62,222 bases of DNA from Streptomyces palmae (GCF_004684805.1 NZ_SRID01000004.1:1-62222); one strand, 5' to 3'; shown: positions 8,083 to 16,245, numbered from the stretch's first letter. Translations and numbers: made by a program. Notes: generated by a model not told the origin, from the letters alone.

Positions 8083-9303
8083 TCACTTCTTCGCGCGAGT
8101 GGCGGGCGGCACGGCCGGGCCCAGCGAGCGCAGCCTGGTGACGGCGTCGACCGTGGTGGCGGCGGCCTCGGTGACGGCGTCCACGGTGGTGGTGCGTCCG
8201 GCGCTGAACCGCACCGCGGCCTTGGCGCGCTCGGCGGGCAGCCCCATGGCGGTCAGCACATGGGACGGCGCGTCACTCCCGGCGTGGCAGGCGGATCCGG
8301 CCGAGACGCAGACGCCGCGCACGGCCAGCACGTCGACGAGGGTGTCACCGCGCAGGCCGGCGAAGGACACGTTGAGGATCTCCGGCAGGCAGGACGCCGT
8401 ATCCCCGTTGACCTCCAGGTCGCCCGCCTGTTCGAGCCCCTTGAGCAGGCTCGCCCGCAGCGCGTGGCGATGGTCCTGGAAGCCGGGGTCGGCCAGTCGC
8501 CGCACCGCGGCGGAGGCCGCGGCCGCCATGCCGAGGACGCCGGCTACGTTCTCGGTGCCCGCGCGCAGACCGCGCTCCTGGCCGCCGCCGCGGATCAGCG
8601 GGGCGAGCCGCACCCCGGCGGCGACCTTGAGCGCACCGACCCCCTTGGGGCCGTAGAACTTGTGCGCCGACACCGAGATCAGGTCCGCACCGGATTCGGC
8701 GAGCGGGATCTTCCCCGCCGCCTGCACCGCGTCGGTGTGCATCAACGCACCGGCCTGATGGGCGAGTTCGGCTATCTCGGCGACGGGTTGGACGACACCG
8801 GTCTCGTTGTTGGCGTGCATCACCGACACCAGCACGGTGCCGGGTCGCAGGGCGCGCCGTACCGCCTCGGGGTCGACCCAGCCGCGCCCGTCCGGCTCCA
8901 CGAGGGTGACCTGGGCGCCGAGTTCCCGTGCGAGGCCGCACGACTCCAGGACGGCGGAGTGCTCGATCGCCGTGGTGATCACATGCGGGGTGCGGTCCCG
9001 CGCGGCCAGGACCGTGCCGCAGATGGCCAGCGCGTCGGCCTCGGAGCCACCGCCGGTGAACACCACCTCGTCGGCGGTGCAGCCGAACAACCGGGCCAGC
9101 TGCTCCCGGGAGGACCGCAGCGCCTCGTGGGCCTCGTCGCCCGCGCCGTGCCGGCTGGACGGGTTCCCGGTGATCTCCATGCCGCGCAGCACCGCCTCGA
9201 CGGCCTCGGGGCAGACGGGGCTGGTGGCGGCGTGGTCGAGGTAGATCCCCCGCGCCCCGCCCGGGGGCTCGGGCCGGTCAGGAGCAGACGAGGGGGGCTT
9301 CAT
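8083..9303 (-). CDS. Cysteine desulfurase (NifS/IscS-like)
   Basis: A 406-residue PLP enzyme that takes sulfur from cysteine. Visible marks: IYLDHAATSPVCPEAVEA at the N-terminus, NPSSRHGAGDEA, HANNETGVVQPV, DAVQAAGKIP, and SVSAHKFYGPKGVGAL with the PLP-binding Lys; the sulfur-accepting loop is SAGSACHAGSDAPSHVL with its Cys. The ATG at 9303 follows AAGGAG at good distance, whereas the longer frame has no such site, so I use the shorter start; it still overlaps the scaffold gene by 26 bases. Being sandwiched between a scaffold protein and two Fe-S proteins, it probably serves this operon's clusters rather than general metabolism. Confidence 0.92.
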   Translation of the reverse strand: MKPPSSAPDRPEPPGGARGIYLDHAATSPVCPEAVEAVLRGMEITGNPSSRHGAGDEAHEALRSSREQLARLFGCTADEVVFTGGGSEADALAICGTVLAARDRTPHVITTAIEHSAVLESCGLARELGAQVTLVEPDGRGWVDPEAVRRALRPGTVLVSVMHANNETGVVQPVAEIAELAHQAGALMHTDAVQAAGKIPLAESGADLISVSAHKFYGPKGVGALKVAAGVRLAPLIRGGGQERGLRAGTENVAGVLGMAAAASAAVRRLADPGFQDHRHALRASLLKGLEQAGDLEVNGDTASCLPEILNVSFAGLRGDTLVDVLAVRGVCVSAGSACHAGSDAPSHVLTAMGLPAERAKAAVRFSAGRTTTVDAVTEAAATTVDAVTRLRSLGPAVPPATRAKK

Positions 9304-9676
9304 CGTCGACTCCTTCCCGGTGGTTGCGGACCAGCCGGTGGGCGACCTGGCGGCCGAGCGTGGCCACGTGCCGCTGGTCGGGGCCGAGCCCGCCGAGCAG
9401 GCTCGTGACGTACGCGTCGTCCCACTGCTCAAGGTCGGTGATCGGCAGTCCCTGGGCGGCTTCGGTCAGCACGCTGGCGGTGGCCAGGGAGGCCGCGCAA
9501 CCGTGTGCCCGGAAGCGGATCTCGGTGATGGTGCCGTCGGTGACGGTGGCGGTCAGCATGATCTGGTCCCCGCACACCGGGTTGCCGATGAAGGCCCGGA
9601 CATCGGGGTCCTCGAGTTCGCCGGCGTTCCGCGGGTTGGTGAAGTGGTCCACCACGGTGGGGCTGTAGCGAGCCAT
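9278..9676 (-). CDS. NifU/IscU-like Fe-S scaffold, third Cys ligand missing
   Basis: A 132-residue protein of the IscU/SufU/NifU-N family. The opening VVDHFTNPRNAGELEDPD, the first ligand in GNPVCGDQIML (with the usual Asp two residues on) and the second in RAHGCAASLATAS are all present. In IscU and SufU a third Cys sits in a C-A/S-x-L-A segment near the end; the aligned stretch here is RHVATLGRQVAHRLV, with Val at that place. The only later Cys is the second-last residue (PLVCS). It may therefore be a sulfur or cluster carrier adapted to this system, or use the tail Cys. It is translated with the desulfurase gene through a 26-base overlap. Confidence 0.85.
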   Translation of the reverse strand: MARYSPTVVDHFTNPRNAGELEDPDVRAFIGNPVCGDQIMLTATVTDGTITEIRFRAHGCAASLATASVLTEAAQGLPITDLEQWDDAYVTSLLGGLGPDQRHVATLGRQVAHRLVRNHREGVDDEAPLVCS

Positions 9677-9680
9677 CGGC

Positions 9681-10829
9681 TCAGCCTTCCGCGGGGGCGG
9701 CCTGGGGGACCTCGCACTCGGCGACGATCTCCTGGCTGTCGATGAACTTCTCGATGCTGACCGCGCAGCAGCCCAGCTCGGCGCCCTGCAGGCGGCGGCG
9801 GAAGGACACCGTCTGGCCGGTGCGGCCGCACGGGCACGGGGTGTGGTCGACCTCGCCGACGTCCTCGCTGAGGATGAAGCCCGGGTAGCCCGTGTTGAGG
9901 GCGTCGAGCAGGGCGATCACGCCGGTCTTGCCGGGGGCGAGCTCGACGTCGGTGTCCTCGACGTCGCGGATGGAGATGTAGGACCACGGGGGTACGTGCT
10001 TGCGGTGCTGCTCGCACTCCATGGCCAGCATGTTCGACTCGATCATGCCGTACATGTCACGGACGTTGGCCGCGGGGATGCCCAGGTACTTCTCGATCTT
10101 GGCGTTGAACTCCTCGCGGCTGATGCTCTCGCCCGTGTAGCGCTTCCAGCCGCCCAGGGTGATGACGTGCGAGCCCGGGTCCAGCTTGAGGGTGATGTCC
10201 TCCATCTCCAGGTAGCGCAGCAGGCGCCCGACCAGGAAGGGCGGCCCGATGATGTGGCGGGTCATCCGGTCTTCCCACGCGTCGAGCCGGCCGAGGGCCT
10301 CCTCGGGGTCGAAGGCGTAGTCGCGTACCACGTAGGCGTGGTCGTCCAGCAGGCCGTTGAGTACGTTGAACGCCTTGACCATGCCCATCTCGGGGGTCTC
10401 GGCGGTGGACGGGCACAGGAACAGGCCGGCTCCGTTGCCGATCCCGAAGAACTCCCGGTACTGGGCGAAGATCGCCGTCAGCACGCGGCTGGTCGTGGTG
10501 GTGTCCCGGCGGGCCACGCTGGGCACTCCGCCGGTTCCGGTCGAGCGGATCTCCAGCTCGACGTCCGTGAGCGGCGCGGTCATCAGCACGTGCGCGTCGG
10601 GCTGCTTGAACATGCGCACCGGCAGCAGCGGGATCCTGACCAGGTCCGAGAGGGCGGCGAAGTCCTCGGCTCGGACGCCCGCCGCCTCGCACTGGGCGCG
10701 GTAGAAGGCGTTCTCCTCGGCGTGCTGGGCGAAGGCGCCGCGCAGGGCCTCGGTCACCGAGGCCTGCCAGTCGCCGTCGGCCTGCCGGAATGCCGCTTCC
10801 GGACAGCCGAGCATGGCGGAAAACTCCAT
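9681..10829 (-). CDS. LuxE-like acyl-protein synthetase
   Basis: A 382-residue member of the LuxE/PaaK-like adenylate-forming family. LuxE activates a fatty acid as acyl-AMP and transfers it to its own cysteine before handing it on. Signs here: RSTGTGGVPSVARRDTTTT (ATP-loop), YGMIESN and ALNTGYPGFILSEDVG, then CPCGRTGQTVSFRRRLQGAE followed by LGCCAVSIEKFI, where the Cys pair near residues 354-355 lies where LuxE has its acyl-accepting Cys. It is the first gene of the operon, about 85 bases downstream of the BlaI-like operator. No LuxC reductase or LuxD transferase is nearby, so aldehyde production is not implied. How it shares work with the FAAL is unknown. Confidence 0.78.
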   Translation of the reverse strand: MEFSAMLGCPEAAFRQADGDWQASVTEALRGAFAQHAEENAFYRAQCEAAGVRAEDFAALSDLVRIPLLPVRMFKQPDAHVLMTAPLTDVELEIRSTGTGGVPSVARRDTTTTSRVLTAIFAQYREFFGIGNGAGLFLCPSTAETPEMGMVKAFNVLNGLLDDHAYVVRDYAFDPEEALGRLDAWEDRMTRHIIGPPFLVGRLLRYLEMEDITLKLDPGSHVITLGGWKRYTGESISREEFNAKIEKYLGIPAANVRDMYGMIESNMLAMECEQHRKHVPPWSYISIRDVEDTDVELAPGKTGVIALLDALNTGYPGFILSEDVGEVDHTPCPCGRTGQTVSFRRRLQGAELGCCAVSIEKFIDSQEIVAECEVPQAAPAEG

Positions 10830-10912
10830 GGGTCCCCCAAAGGAAAAAGTAAAGAAGAAGGCACGCGGAACCGACGCCGATGACGGTCGTCCCTCAGCCG
10901 CGGCCAGGGCCT

Positions 10913-10943
10913 ACTATCGCAGTAGTACTACGGCGATAGTCAA
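10913..10943. promoter_or_regulatory. BlaI-type operator overlapping the operon promoter
   Basis: ACTATCGC at 10913-10920 and GCGATAGT at 10933-10940 are exact inverted repeats; the core GTAGTACTAC at 10922-10931 is itself a perfect palindrome, so the 28 bases are symmetric except one pair. TACTA/TAGTA elements match the style of BlaI/MecI operators. On the minus strand TTGACT (10943-10938) and GATAGT (10918-10913), 19 bases apart, form a plausible promoter for the nine-gene operon, with the -10 being one operator arm. A weak TATGCT at 10960-10965 could serve the repressor gene on the plus strand. Confidence 0.65.
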
Positions 10944-10972
10944 GGGTCTTCGGATGGCCTATGCTGCTCGGC

Positions 10973-11338
10973 ATGGCACAACTGGGTGATCTCGAACGGG
11001 CGGTGCTGGGCTGTTTGTGGCAGGCGCCGGGACCGCAGACCGTTCGCGAGGTGCAGGAGTCGCTGGCGCGTGAGCGCAAGCTCGCCTACACCACCGTCAT
11101 GACCACCCTGCAGCGCCTGGCCCGCAAGGGTCTGGTGGAGCAGGACGCCCAGTCCCGGGCCCACCGGTTCAGTGCCGTGGCCACCCGGGAGGAGATGTTC
11201 GCCGAGCTCATGACCGACGCCCTGGGCATCGCCGGCGACGACCATCAGGTGATGCTGCGGTTCGTCGACGTCATCAGTCCCAAGGCCCGTGAGGTCCTCG
11301 CCGAGACGCTGGACAGGCGGGAGCGGGAAGCGGACTGA
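10973..11338 (+). CDS. BlaI/MecI/CopY family repressor
   Basis: A 121-residue winged-helix repressor: MAQLGDLERAVLGCLWQAPG opens the domain, TVREVQESL and LAYTTVMTTLQRLARKGLVE give the recognition helix, and the C-terminal part forms the dimerisation helices. Such repressors are released by cleavage by a cognate BlaR/MecR-type membrane protease, and one follows 110 bases downstream. I prefer the ATG at 10973 because homologues start with M-x-x-L-G-x-L-E; an ATG at 10961 adds four residues. A TATGCT box just upstream would give a leaderless transcript. The palindrome between this gene and the divergent acyl/Fe-S operon makes both its probable targets. Confidence 0.88.
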   Translation: MAQLGDLERAVLGCLWQAPGPQTVREVQESLARERKLAYTTVMTTLQRLARKGLVEQDAQSRAHRFSAVATREEMFAELMTDALGIAGDDHQVMLRFVDVISPKAREVLAETLDRREREAD

Positions 11339-11447
11339 GGTGATCCATGGCGCGGGTGGTTCCCGCGCCGTGCCGTCGCGGGTGGCTGGTCCAGGGGTGG
11401 GTTGTGCCCGCTGTGCAATCGGCAGTTCGTGAAATACGGGGGGTTAC

Positions 11448-12332
11448 GTGGATGCGCTCTGTCTTGTGCTGCTGTCGGTGGTCCTGTCGGGCTTGACCTC
11501 TGTTGTCACCATCATGTTCAGCTGGCCGTACCGGGCGCCCTGCGCGGCCCTGGGGCTGTGGTTGGGCGGGGGAGTGGGCTCGCTGACGGGCCTGCTGCTC
11601 GCCACCTGTTCCCTCGCCTTCGGCCTGGGCAGCCCGGAGCACCGGGTGCTGCGGCTGTTAGTGGATGTGGTGGCCGTGATGGCGGCCTGGGCCTTCGTCG
11701 CCTGGGTCGCGAAGGCATTCGTCGCCATCCACCGCGGTGCGCGCAAGCGGCGGGAGCGCCACCGCGCCCTGCTGGCCCTGTTCGGTGAGTCGGTCGAGCA
11801 CCTGAGCGCCGTGGTGCTCCCGAGCCGCCAACTCCTCGCCTACAGCGTCCCGGGCCCGCGCGGCGGCCACGCCGTCATATCCGACTCCCTGCTGACGGAG
11901 TTCACCCCCGAGGAGATCGCCTCCGTCCTCGCCCATGAACAGGCTCATCTCAAGCAGCGCCATCACCTGTTCGGCGAACTCAGCGACGCGCTGCGCACCG
12001 TCTTGCCGAAGCGGCGGTTCACCGGTCGCTTCGCCGAGCGGTTCGGCAGCCTGATCGAGATGCGCGCCGACTGCGCGGCTCGTACCAAGTGCGGACGGCA
12101 GGCCACCGCTCGGGCCCTGGCCCGCTGGTCGGGCACTCGGGAGGCCGAGCCGGTCCCGGCCCTCGACTGCCCGGTCACCATACGCCGCCGCCATCTGCTG
12201 GCCAGCGAGCGATGTTGCGGCTCACTCACCTCCCAGGCCGTCTTCGGTGCCGCACTGCTGGCCGCCGTCGCACCCCTGGCGCTGATCACCACAGGCGGCA
12301 TGGCCGCCGTCTGCAGGTGGATCTGCCACTGA
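11448..12332 (+). CDS. M56 (BlaR/MecR-like) membrane metalloprotease
   Basis: A 294-residue protein with hydrophobic N-terminal segments (around residues 3-22, 28-55 and 65-85), a soluble part carrying LAHEQAHLKQRHH (HExxH zinc site, near residue 166) and a last membrane helix near residue 265. Members of this family cleave BlaI-type repressors. There is no extracellular penicillin-binding sensor domain after the last helix, so the signal is not obviously a beta-lactam. The start is a GTG with a purine-rich stretch before it. With the upstream repressor it forms a two-gene sensing module whose likely output includes the adjacent minus-strand operon. Confidence 0.82.
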   Translation: MDALCLVLLSVVLSGLTSVVTIMFSWPYRAPCAALGLWLGGGVGSLTGLLLATCSLAFGLGSPEHRVLRLLVDVVAVMAAWAFVAWVAKAFVAIHRGARKRRERHRALLALFGESVEHLSAVVLPSRQLLAYSVPGPRGGHAVISDSLLTEFTPEEIASVLAHEQAHLKQRHHLFGELSDALRTVLPKRRFTGRFAERFGSLIEMRADCAARTKCGRQATARALARWSGTREAEPVPALDCPVTIRRRHLLASERCCGSLTSQAVFGAALLAAVAPLALITTGGMAAVCRWICH

Positions 12333-12390
12333 ACACTCCCCAGGCCCCGCGCCGCCGAGGGCCGGACACCGACGTACCGAAGGGAAACCG

Positions 12391-12876
12391 ATGCCGCAGA
12401 CCGTCTCCGAGACCATGGAGATCGCCGTCCCTCCGCAGCTGGTGTACGACACCGTCACCAATGTCGCCGAGATGGGGAGATGGAGCCCGGAGTGCACCGG
12501 CGCCACCGTCCACGAAGCCGGCCGGGCCGCCTGTGTGGGGATGCGCTTCACCGGCCGTAACGCCTCGCACCTGAAGAAGCGGCCCTGGTCGACGAACTGC
12601 ACCGTGGTGGCGGCCGAGCCCGGCCGGCTGTTCGCCTTCAGCGTGACGGCCATCGGACTGCCGATCTCCATCTGGAGCTACCGCTTCGAACCGCTGGACG
12701 GCGGGGCGGCGACCAGGGTCACCGAGACCTGGACGGACACCCGCGGGAAGGCCATGCTCTTCATCGGCCCCAAGGTCAGCGGCATCCACGACCGCGTCAC
12801 CCACAACCGCCAGGGCATGCAGGTCACCCTCAGGCGCCTCAAGGAAGCCCTGGAAACCGCGCACCGGTCAGGGTGA
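12391..12876 (+). CDS. SRPBCC/START-like polyketide cyclase family protein
   Basis: A 161-residue protein of the SRPBCC superfamily, a hydrophobic-cavity fold used for lipid binding or cyclisation. Characteristic features are ETMEIAVPPQLVYDTVTNVA at the start, then EMGRWSPECTGA, and a final long helix (VTHNRQGMQVTLRRLKEALE). It follows the M56 gene by 58 bases and could be cotranscribed with it. Many streptomycete proteins of this type have no known substrate, so I assign only the fold. Confidence 0.72.
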   Translation: MPQTVSETMEIAVPPQLVYDTVTNVAEMGRWSPECTGATVHEAGRAACVGMRFTGRNASHLKKRPWSTNCTVVAAEPGRLFAFSVTAIGLPISIWSYRFEPLDGGAATRVTETWTDTRGKAMLFIGPKVSGIHDRVTHNRQGMQVTLRRLKEALETAHRSG

Positions 12877-12909
12877 GGGCCTGCGGTCCCCGGTCCCGGC
12901 CCGCCGCAC

Positions 12910-13245
12910 TCAGCAGCAGCCCTCGGTGTCGGCGTCCGGGCAGGTCCGGTCGGCCTCGACGGCGATGACCGCGGCCCGCAGGTCGTCCAGCGCGTGCCCC
13001 AGCCGGTCGTCGGCCAACTCGTAGCGGGTGCGCCGTCCCACCGGAACCGCGACGACCAGTCCGCAGTCGCGCAGGCATGCCAAGTGGTTGGACAGCCGGG
13101 TCCGCGAGATGTCGAGCCGCTCCGCGAGGTCCGCCGGATGTGCCGAGGCCTCGCGCAGGGCGAGCAGCAGCTGGCAGCGGATCGGGTCGGCCAGGGCGCG
13201 GCCGAACCGGGCGAGGACTTCGATGTCCGGGGCGATGGTCAGCAC
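12910..13245 (-). CDS. ArsR-family metal sensor, CmtR-like
   Basis: A 111-residue winged-helix repressor closely resembling CmtR, the Cd(II)/Pb(II) sensor of actinobacteria: ALADPIRCQLLLALREASAH, then ISRTRLSNHLACLRDCGLVV with the two recognition-helix Cys four residues apart that CmtR uses as metal ligands, and a Cys-containing tail (TCPDADTEGCC). The GTG at 13245 matches the length of CmtR, although its purine stretch lies very close; a longer frame reaches 13353 across the operator. It is divergent from a cation transporter gene, and a palindrome lies between them, the usual layout of a metal-induced efflux pair. Confidence 0.82.
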   Translation of the reverse strand: MLTIAPDIEVLARFGRALADPIRCQLLLALREASAHPADLAERLDISRTRLSNHLACLRDCGLVVAVPVGRRTRYELADDRLGHALDDLRAAVIAVEADRTCPDADTEGCC

Positions 13246-13297
13246 CCTTCCAGCGTACAGAGGGTGGGTGCGCACGCCTTCGCGCATTCGGCGGCGT

Positions 13298-13324
13298 GTG
13301 AGTTCAGGAAAACGTGAATTCACG
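13298..13324. promoter_or_regulatory. Probable ArsR/CmtR operator
   Basis: CGTGAATTCACG at 13313-13324 is a perfect 12-base palindrome, and GTGAGTTCA at 13298-13306 repeats its half-site in direct orientation. It lies between the divergent sensor and transporter genes, as expected for an autoregulated metal switch. Confidence 0.55.
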
Positions 13325-13451
13325 CTATCGTGTACTGACATCCCGTGCGACACCCGTTCCGCCGTCTCGCGGACCTGACGCCACCGCCCGCCGAGCCCGC
13401 CGTCCCAGCGGCGGCCAGCCCCGTCAACCCTCCGAAGAAAGGCCGCCGTTC

Positions 13452-14171
13452 ATGGCCGCCGAGTCCACCTCCGGCCTCTTACCCGCCCGACGCGAGGCCC
13501 TGGTCCGCCGCATACGGTGGCTGGTCGCCGCGACGATCACGTACAACGTGCTCGAGGCGATCACCGCCCTCACCGCCGGCACCCTCGCCTCCTCCACGGC
13601 GCTCATCGGCTTCGGCCTGGACTCGGTCATCGAGGTCTCCTCGGCGGCCGCGGTGACCTGGCAGTTCTCCGCCGCCGCACCCGCTGTGCAAGAGGCCCGC
13701 GAGAAGACCGCGCTCCGTGTCATCGCGCTCTCGTTCTTCGCCCTGGCCGGGTATGTCGCCCTCGACGCCGTCCGCGCCCTGACCGGGACAGGCCAGGCCG
13801 AGGAGTCGATCCCCGGGATCGTGCTCGCCGCACTCTCCCTGGCCGTCATGCCCTTCCTGTCCGCTGCCCAGCGCAGGGCGGGGCGCGAGCTGGGATCCGC
13901 CTCCGCCGTGGCCGACTCCCAGCAGACCCTGCTGTGCACCTACCTGTCCGCCCTGCTGCTGGTCGGCCTGGTCGCCAACGCGACGCTGGGCTGGTCCTGG
14001 GCCGACCCGCTCGCCGCCCTGGCCATCGCCGCCATAGCGGTCAGGGAGGGCGTCGAGGCCTGGCGCGGGGGCGGCTGCTGCGCCCCCGCCGGACTCGCCC
14101 AAGCCCGTGCCGGCCGGCCGACCGAGGAGGGCGGCTGCGCCTGCGGCAACGGCTGTACGTGCTGTGACTGA
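13452..14171 (+). CDS. Cation-efflux-like membrane transporter with Cys-rich tail
   Basis: A 239-residue membrane protein with about six hydrophobic segments, including VAATITYNVLEAITALTAG and STALIGFGLDSVIEVSSAAA, resembling the membrane half of cation diffusion facilitators. It ends in a striking Cys-rich tail (GGGCCAPAG and later GGCACGNGCTCCD) that could collect soft metals. The ATG at 13452 has AAGAAAGG upstream; the frame extends further but through proline-rich sequence unlikely to be translated. It is divergent from the CmtR-like gene, so heavy-metal export (Cd, Pb or similar) is the likely role. The cytoplasmic domain of classic CDF proteins is missing. Confidence 0.75.
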   Translation: MAAESTSGLLPARREALVRRIRWLVAATITYNVLEAITALTAGTLASSTALIGFGLDSVIEVSSAAAVTWQFSAAAPAVQEAREKTALRVIALSFFALAGYVALDAVRALTGTGQAEESIPGIVLAALSLAVMPFLSAAQRRAGRELGSASAVADSQQTLLCTYLSALLLVGLVANATLGWSWADPLAALAIAAIAVREGVEAWRGGGCCAPAGLAQARAGRPTEEGGCACGNGCTCCD

Positions 14172-14329
14172 CCACCCCAGACCGCGGCTGCCACGCCCAT
14201 GGACGGAGCCGACCGGTCCGTCCGGGCGCGACAGCCGTACCGGCCCCCACCGCGCGCTGTCCGCCGCTCGGGGGGCGAACTCCCGCTCCGTCCGATGACC
14301 ACCCCACCGCAAGGTGCCGAGGACCGCTG

Positions 14330-15892
14330 ATGACAACCTCCAGCAAGACCACGTCCGACACCCCAGCACCGCCGGCAGACGGCCTTGCCCGCAAACGCTG
14401 GCTCGCCCTGGCGGCTCCCGTCTTCGGCCTGATGATCGTCGGCCTGGACGCCACCATCCTGACCGTCGCCCTGCCCACGCTCGCCACCGACCTGAAGGCC
14501 ACCACCACCGAACTGCAGTGGTTCACCGACGCCTACACGCTGCCCTTCGCGGGCCTGCTCCTGCCGCTCGGCGTCCTGGGCGACCGGGTCGGCCGCCGGA
14601 TCGTCCTGGTGTCCGGCCTCCTGCTGTTCGGCGCCGGCTCGGCGCTCGGCATGGTCGTGGACACGGCTGACGGCCTGATCGTCGCCCGTGTCGTCATGGG
14701 CGTGGGGGCCGCGGCCATCACCCCGCTGGCGCTGTCCATCGTCCCGCTGATGTTCCCGCCCGAGGAACGCTCCAAGGCCATGGCCATCGCGACCGCGGGC
14801 TTCGCCCTGGGCGTCCCCCTCGGCCCGCTGGCCGGCGGCTGGCTCCTCGACAACTACTGGTGGGGCTCGATCTTCCTGATCAACCTGCCGATCGTCGCCA
14901 TCGCCGTGATCGGCATCCTGGTCTTCGTCCCCGAGACCAAGGCCGCCAACCCCAAGCGCCTCGACCTCGTCGGCACGCTGCTGTCCGTCGCCGGCGTGAC
15001 CGCGTTCGTCTACGGCGTCATCGAGATCCCCAACGCCGGATGGTCCGACCCTCCGGTGCTGGCGGCGACGGTCGGCGGCCTGGCCCTCATGGCGCTGCTG
15101 TTCGTCTGGCTGCGCAGGACGGCCAACCCCCTGGTGAACCTGGGGTTCTTCCGCAACGCGCGGTTCACCTGGTCCAGCGTGGCCGTCTCCGTGGTGATGT
15201 TCATCCTCTTCGGCGTGCTGTTCGTCGTGCCGCAGTTCTTCCAGCAGGTCCAGGGCAAGGACGCCCTCTCCACCGGACTGCACCTACTGCCGCTCATCCT
15301 GGCCCTGGTCGTCGCGGCCCGTGTCGGCGGACGACTCGTCGAACGCGTCGGCACCAAGGCGGTCGTCGCCACCGGCATGGTGCTGTGGGTCGTCGGCCTC
15401 GTCGTCCTCGCCCTGGTCGAGGTCGACACCGGCTTCGGCACCACCGGCACCGCGCTGGCCATCATGGGGGCCGCCCTGGGGTTCACCATGCCCACCACCC
15501 TGGACGCCATCCTGGGCTCACTGCCCGCCGACGAGGTCGGTGCCGGCTCGGCCCTGGCCAACTCCATGCGCCAGATCGGGGCCTCGGTGGGCGTCGCCAT
15601 CCTCGGCAGCTCCCTGAACTCCGCCTACCGCAACGGAGTCGACGACGACATCCCCGCCGCCGTGCCGGAGCAGGCACGCGAGGCGATCCGCGACAACATC
15701 GCCGGCGCGGCCCAAGCCGCCCAGCGGCTGCCCGGCGAGGAGGGCCGAGCGGTCATGGAATCCGCCCGGGAGGCGTTCGTCTCCGGCATGTCCGCCGTGG
15801 CCGTCATCTGCGCGGCCCTCGCCGCGGTCACCACCCTGGTGGTGATGGCCCTGCTTCCGGCACGCCAGGAGGCGGATCGGCAAACCCCCTGA
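14330..15892 (+). CDS. MFS drug exporter, DHA2 (14-TM) family
   Basis: A 520-residue major facilitator of the EmrB/QacA type with about 14 membrane segments. Motif C-like VGLDATILTVALPTL opens TM1, WFTDAYTLPFAGLLLPLGVL and GDRVGRRIVLVSGL give motif A, and the long hydrophilic C-terminal segment with EAREAFVSG precedes a last helix near the end. It lies 158 bases after the metal transporter gene in the same direction and may be cotranscribed, but it has no metal-binding tail. Substrate unknown; proton-driven export of amphipathic drugs is the family role. A very strong hairpin follows at 16031. Confidence 0.88.
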   Translation: MTTSSKTTSDTPAPPADGLARKRWLALAAPVFGLMIVGLDATILTVALPTLATDLKATTTELQWFTDAYTLPFAGLLLPLGVLGDRVGRRIVLVSGLLLFGAGSALGMVVDTADGLIVARVVMGVGAAAITPLALSIVPLMFPPEERSKAMAIATAGFALGVPLGPLAGGWLLDNYWWGSIFLINLPIVAIAVIGILVFVPETKAANPKRLDLVGTLLSVAGVTAFVYGVIEIPNAGWSDPPVLAATVGGLALMALLFVWLRRTANPLVNLGFFRNARFTWSSVAVSVVMFILFGVLFVVPQFFQQVQGKDALSTGLHLLPLILALVVAARVGGRLVERVGTKAVVATGMVLWVVGLVVLALVEVDTGFGTTGTALAIMGAALGFTMPTTLDAILGSLPADEVGAGSALANSMRQIGASVGVAILGSSLNSAYRNGVDDDIPAAVPEQAREAIRDNIAGAAQAAQRLPGEEGRAVMESAREAFVSGMSAVAVICAALAAVTTLVVMALLPARQEADRQTP

Positions 15893-16030
15893 CAACCCCG
15901 CCGCGCGGCCCCGCGTGCGGCGTCTGGTCTTCCCGGGCGTGCTCGTTGCGAGTGGGCGCGGTGCGCGGCGCCCGGGTCGGCGCCGGGGGGAAGGCTGCCG
16001 CGTCCCGCGCGGGTTCCCGACGTGGTGCCG

Positions 16031-16064
16031 GACCGCGGCGGCCGATGAGTCGGCCGCCGCGGTC
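16031..16064. terminator. Terminator hairpin, 15-bp perfect stem
   Basis: Arms 16031-16045 and 16050-16064 are exact inverted repeats (core CCGCGGCGGCCGA) around the loop TGAG, 139 bases after the exporter stop. No U-tract, as is usual in this kind of genome. Confidence 0.7.
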
Positions 16065-16245
16065 GGAAGGGCGTCCACCGCCCCCGCATAGGGAGTGGGA
16101 TCGAACCCCTGCCATGCGACCTGGTCTGGGCCACCGACTGGGAGGAGGAGGCCGATATCGAGCTGGCACCGCGACTTGGCCTGCCGCAGTTGCCGGTCGT
16201 GAACCGGCCAGAGCCCTCAGCCACCCACCGAACGCGCAGACCAGT

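Noticed and set aside
16086..16125. tRNA-like T-arm sequence
   Set aside because: The T-stem has mismatches and no anticodon or acceptor arm could be found; it is not accepted as a tRNA or attachment site.
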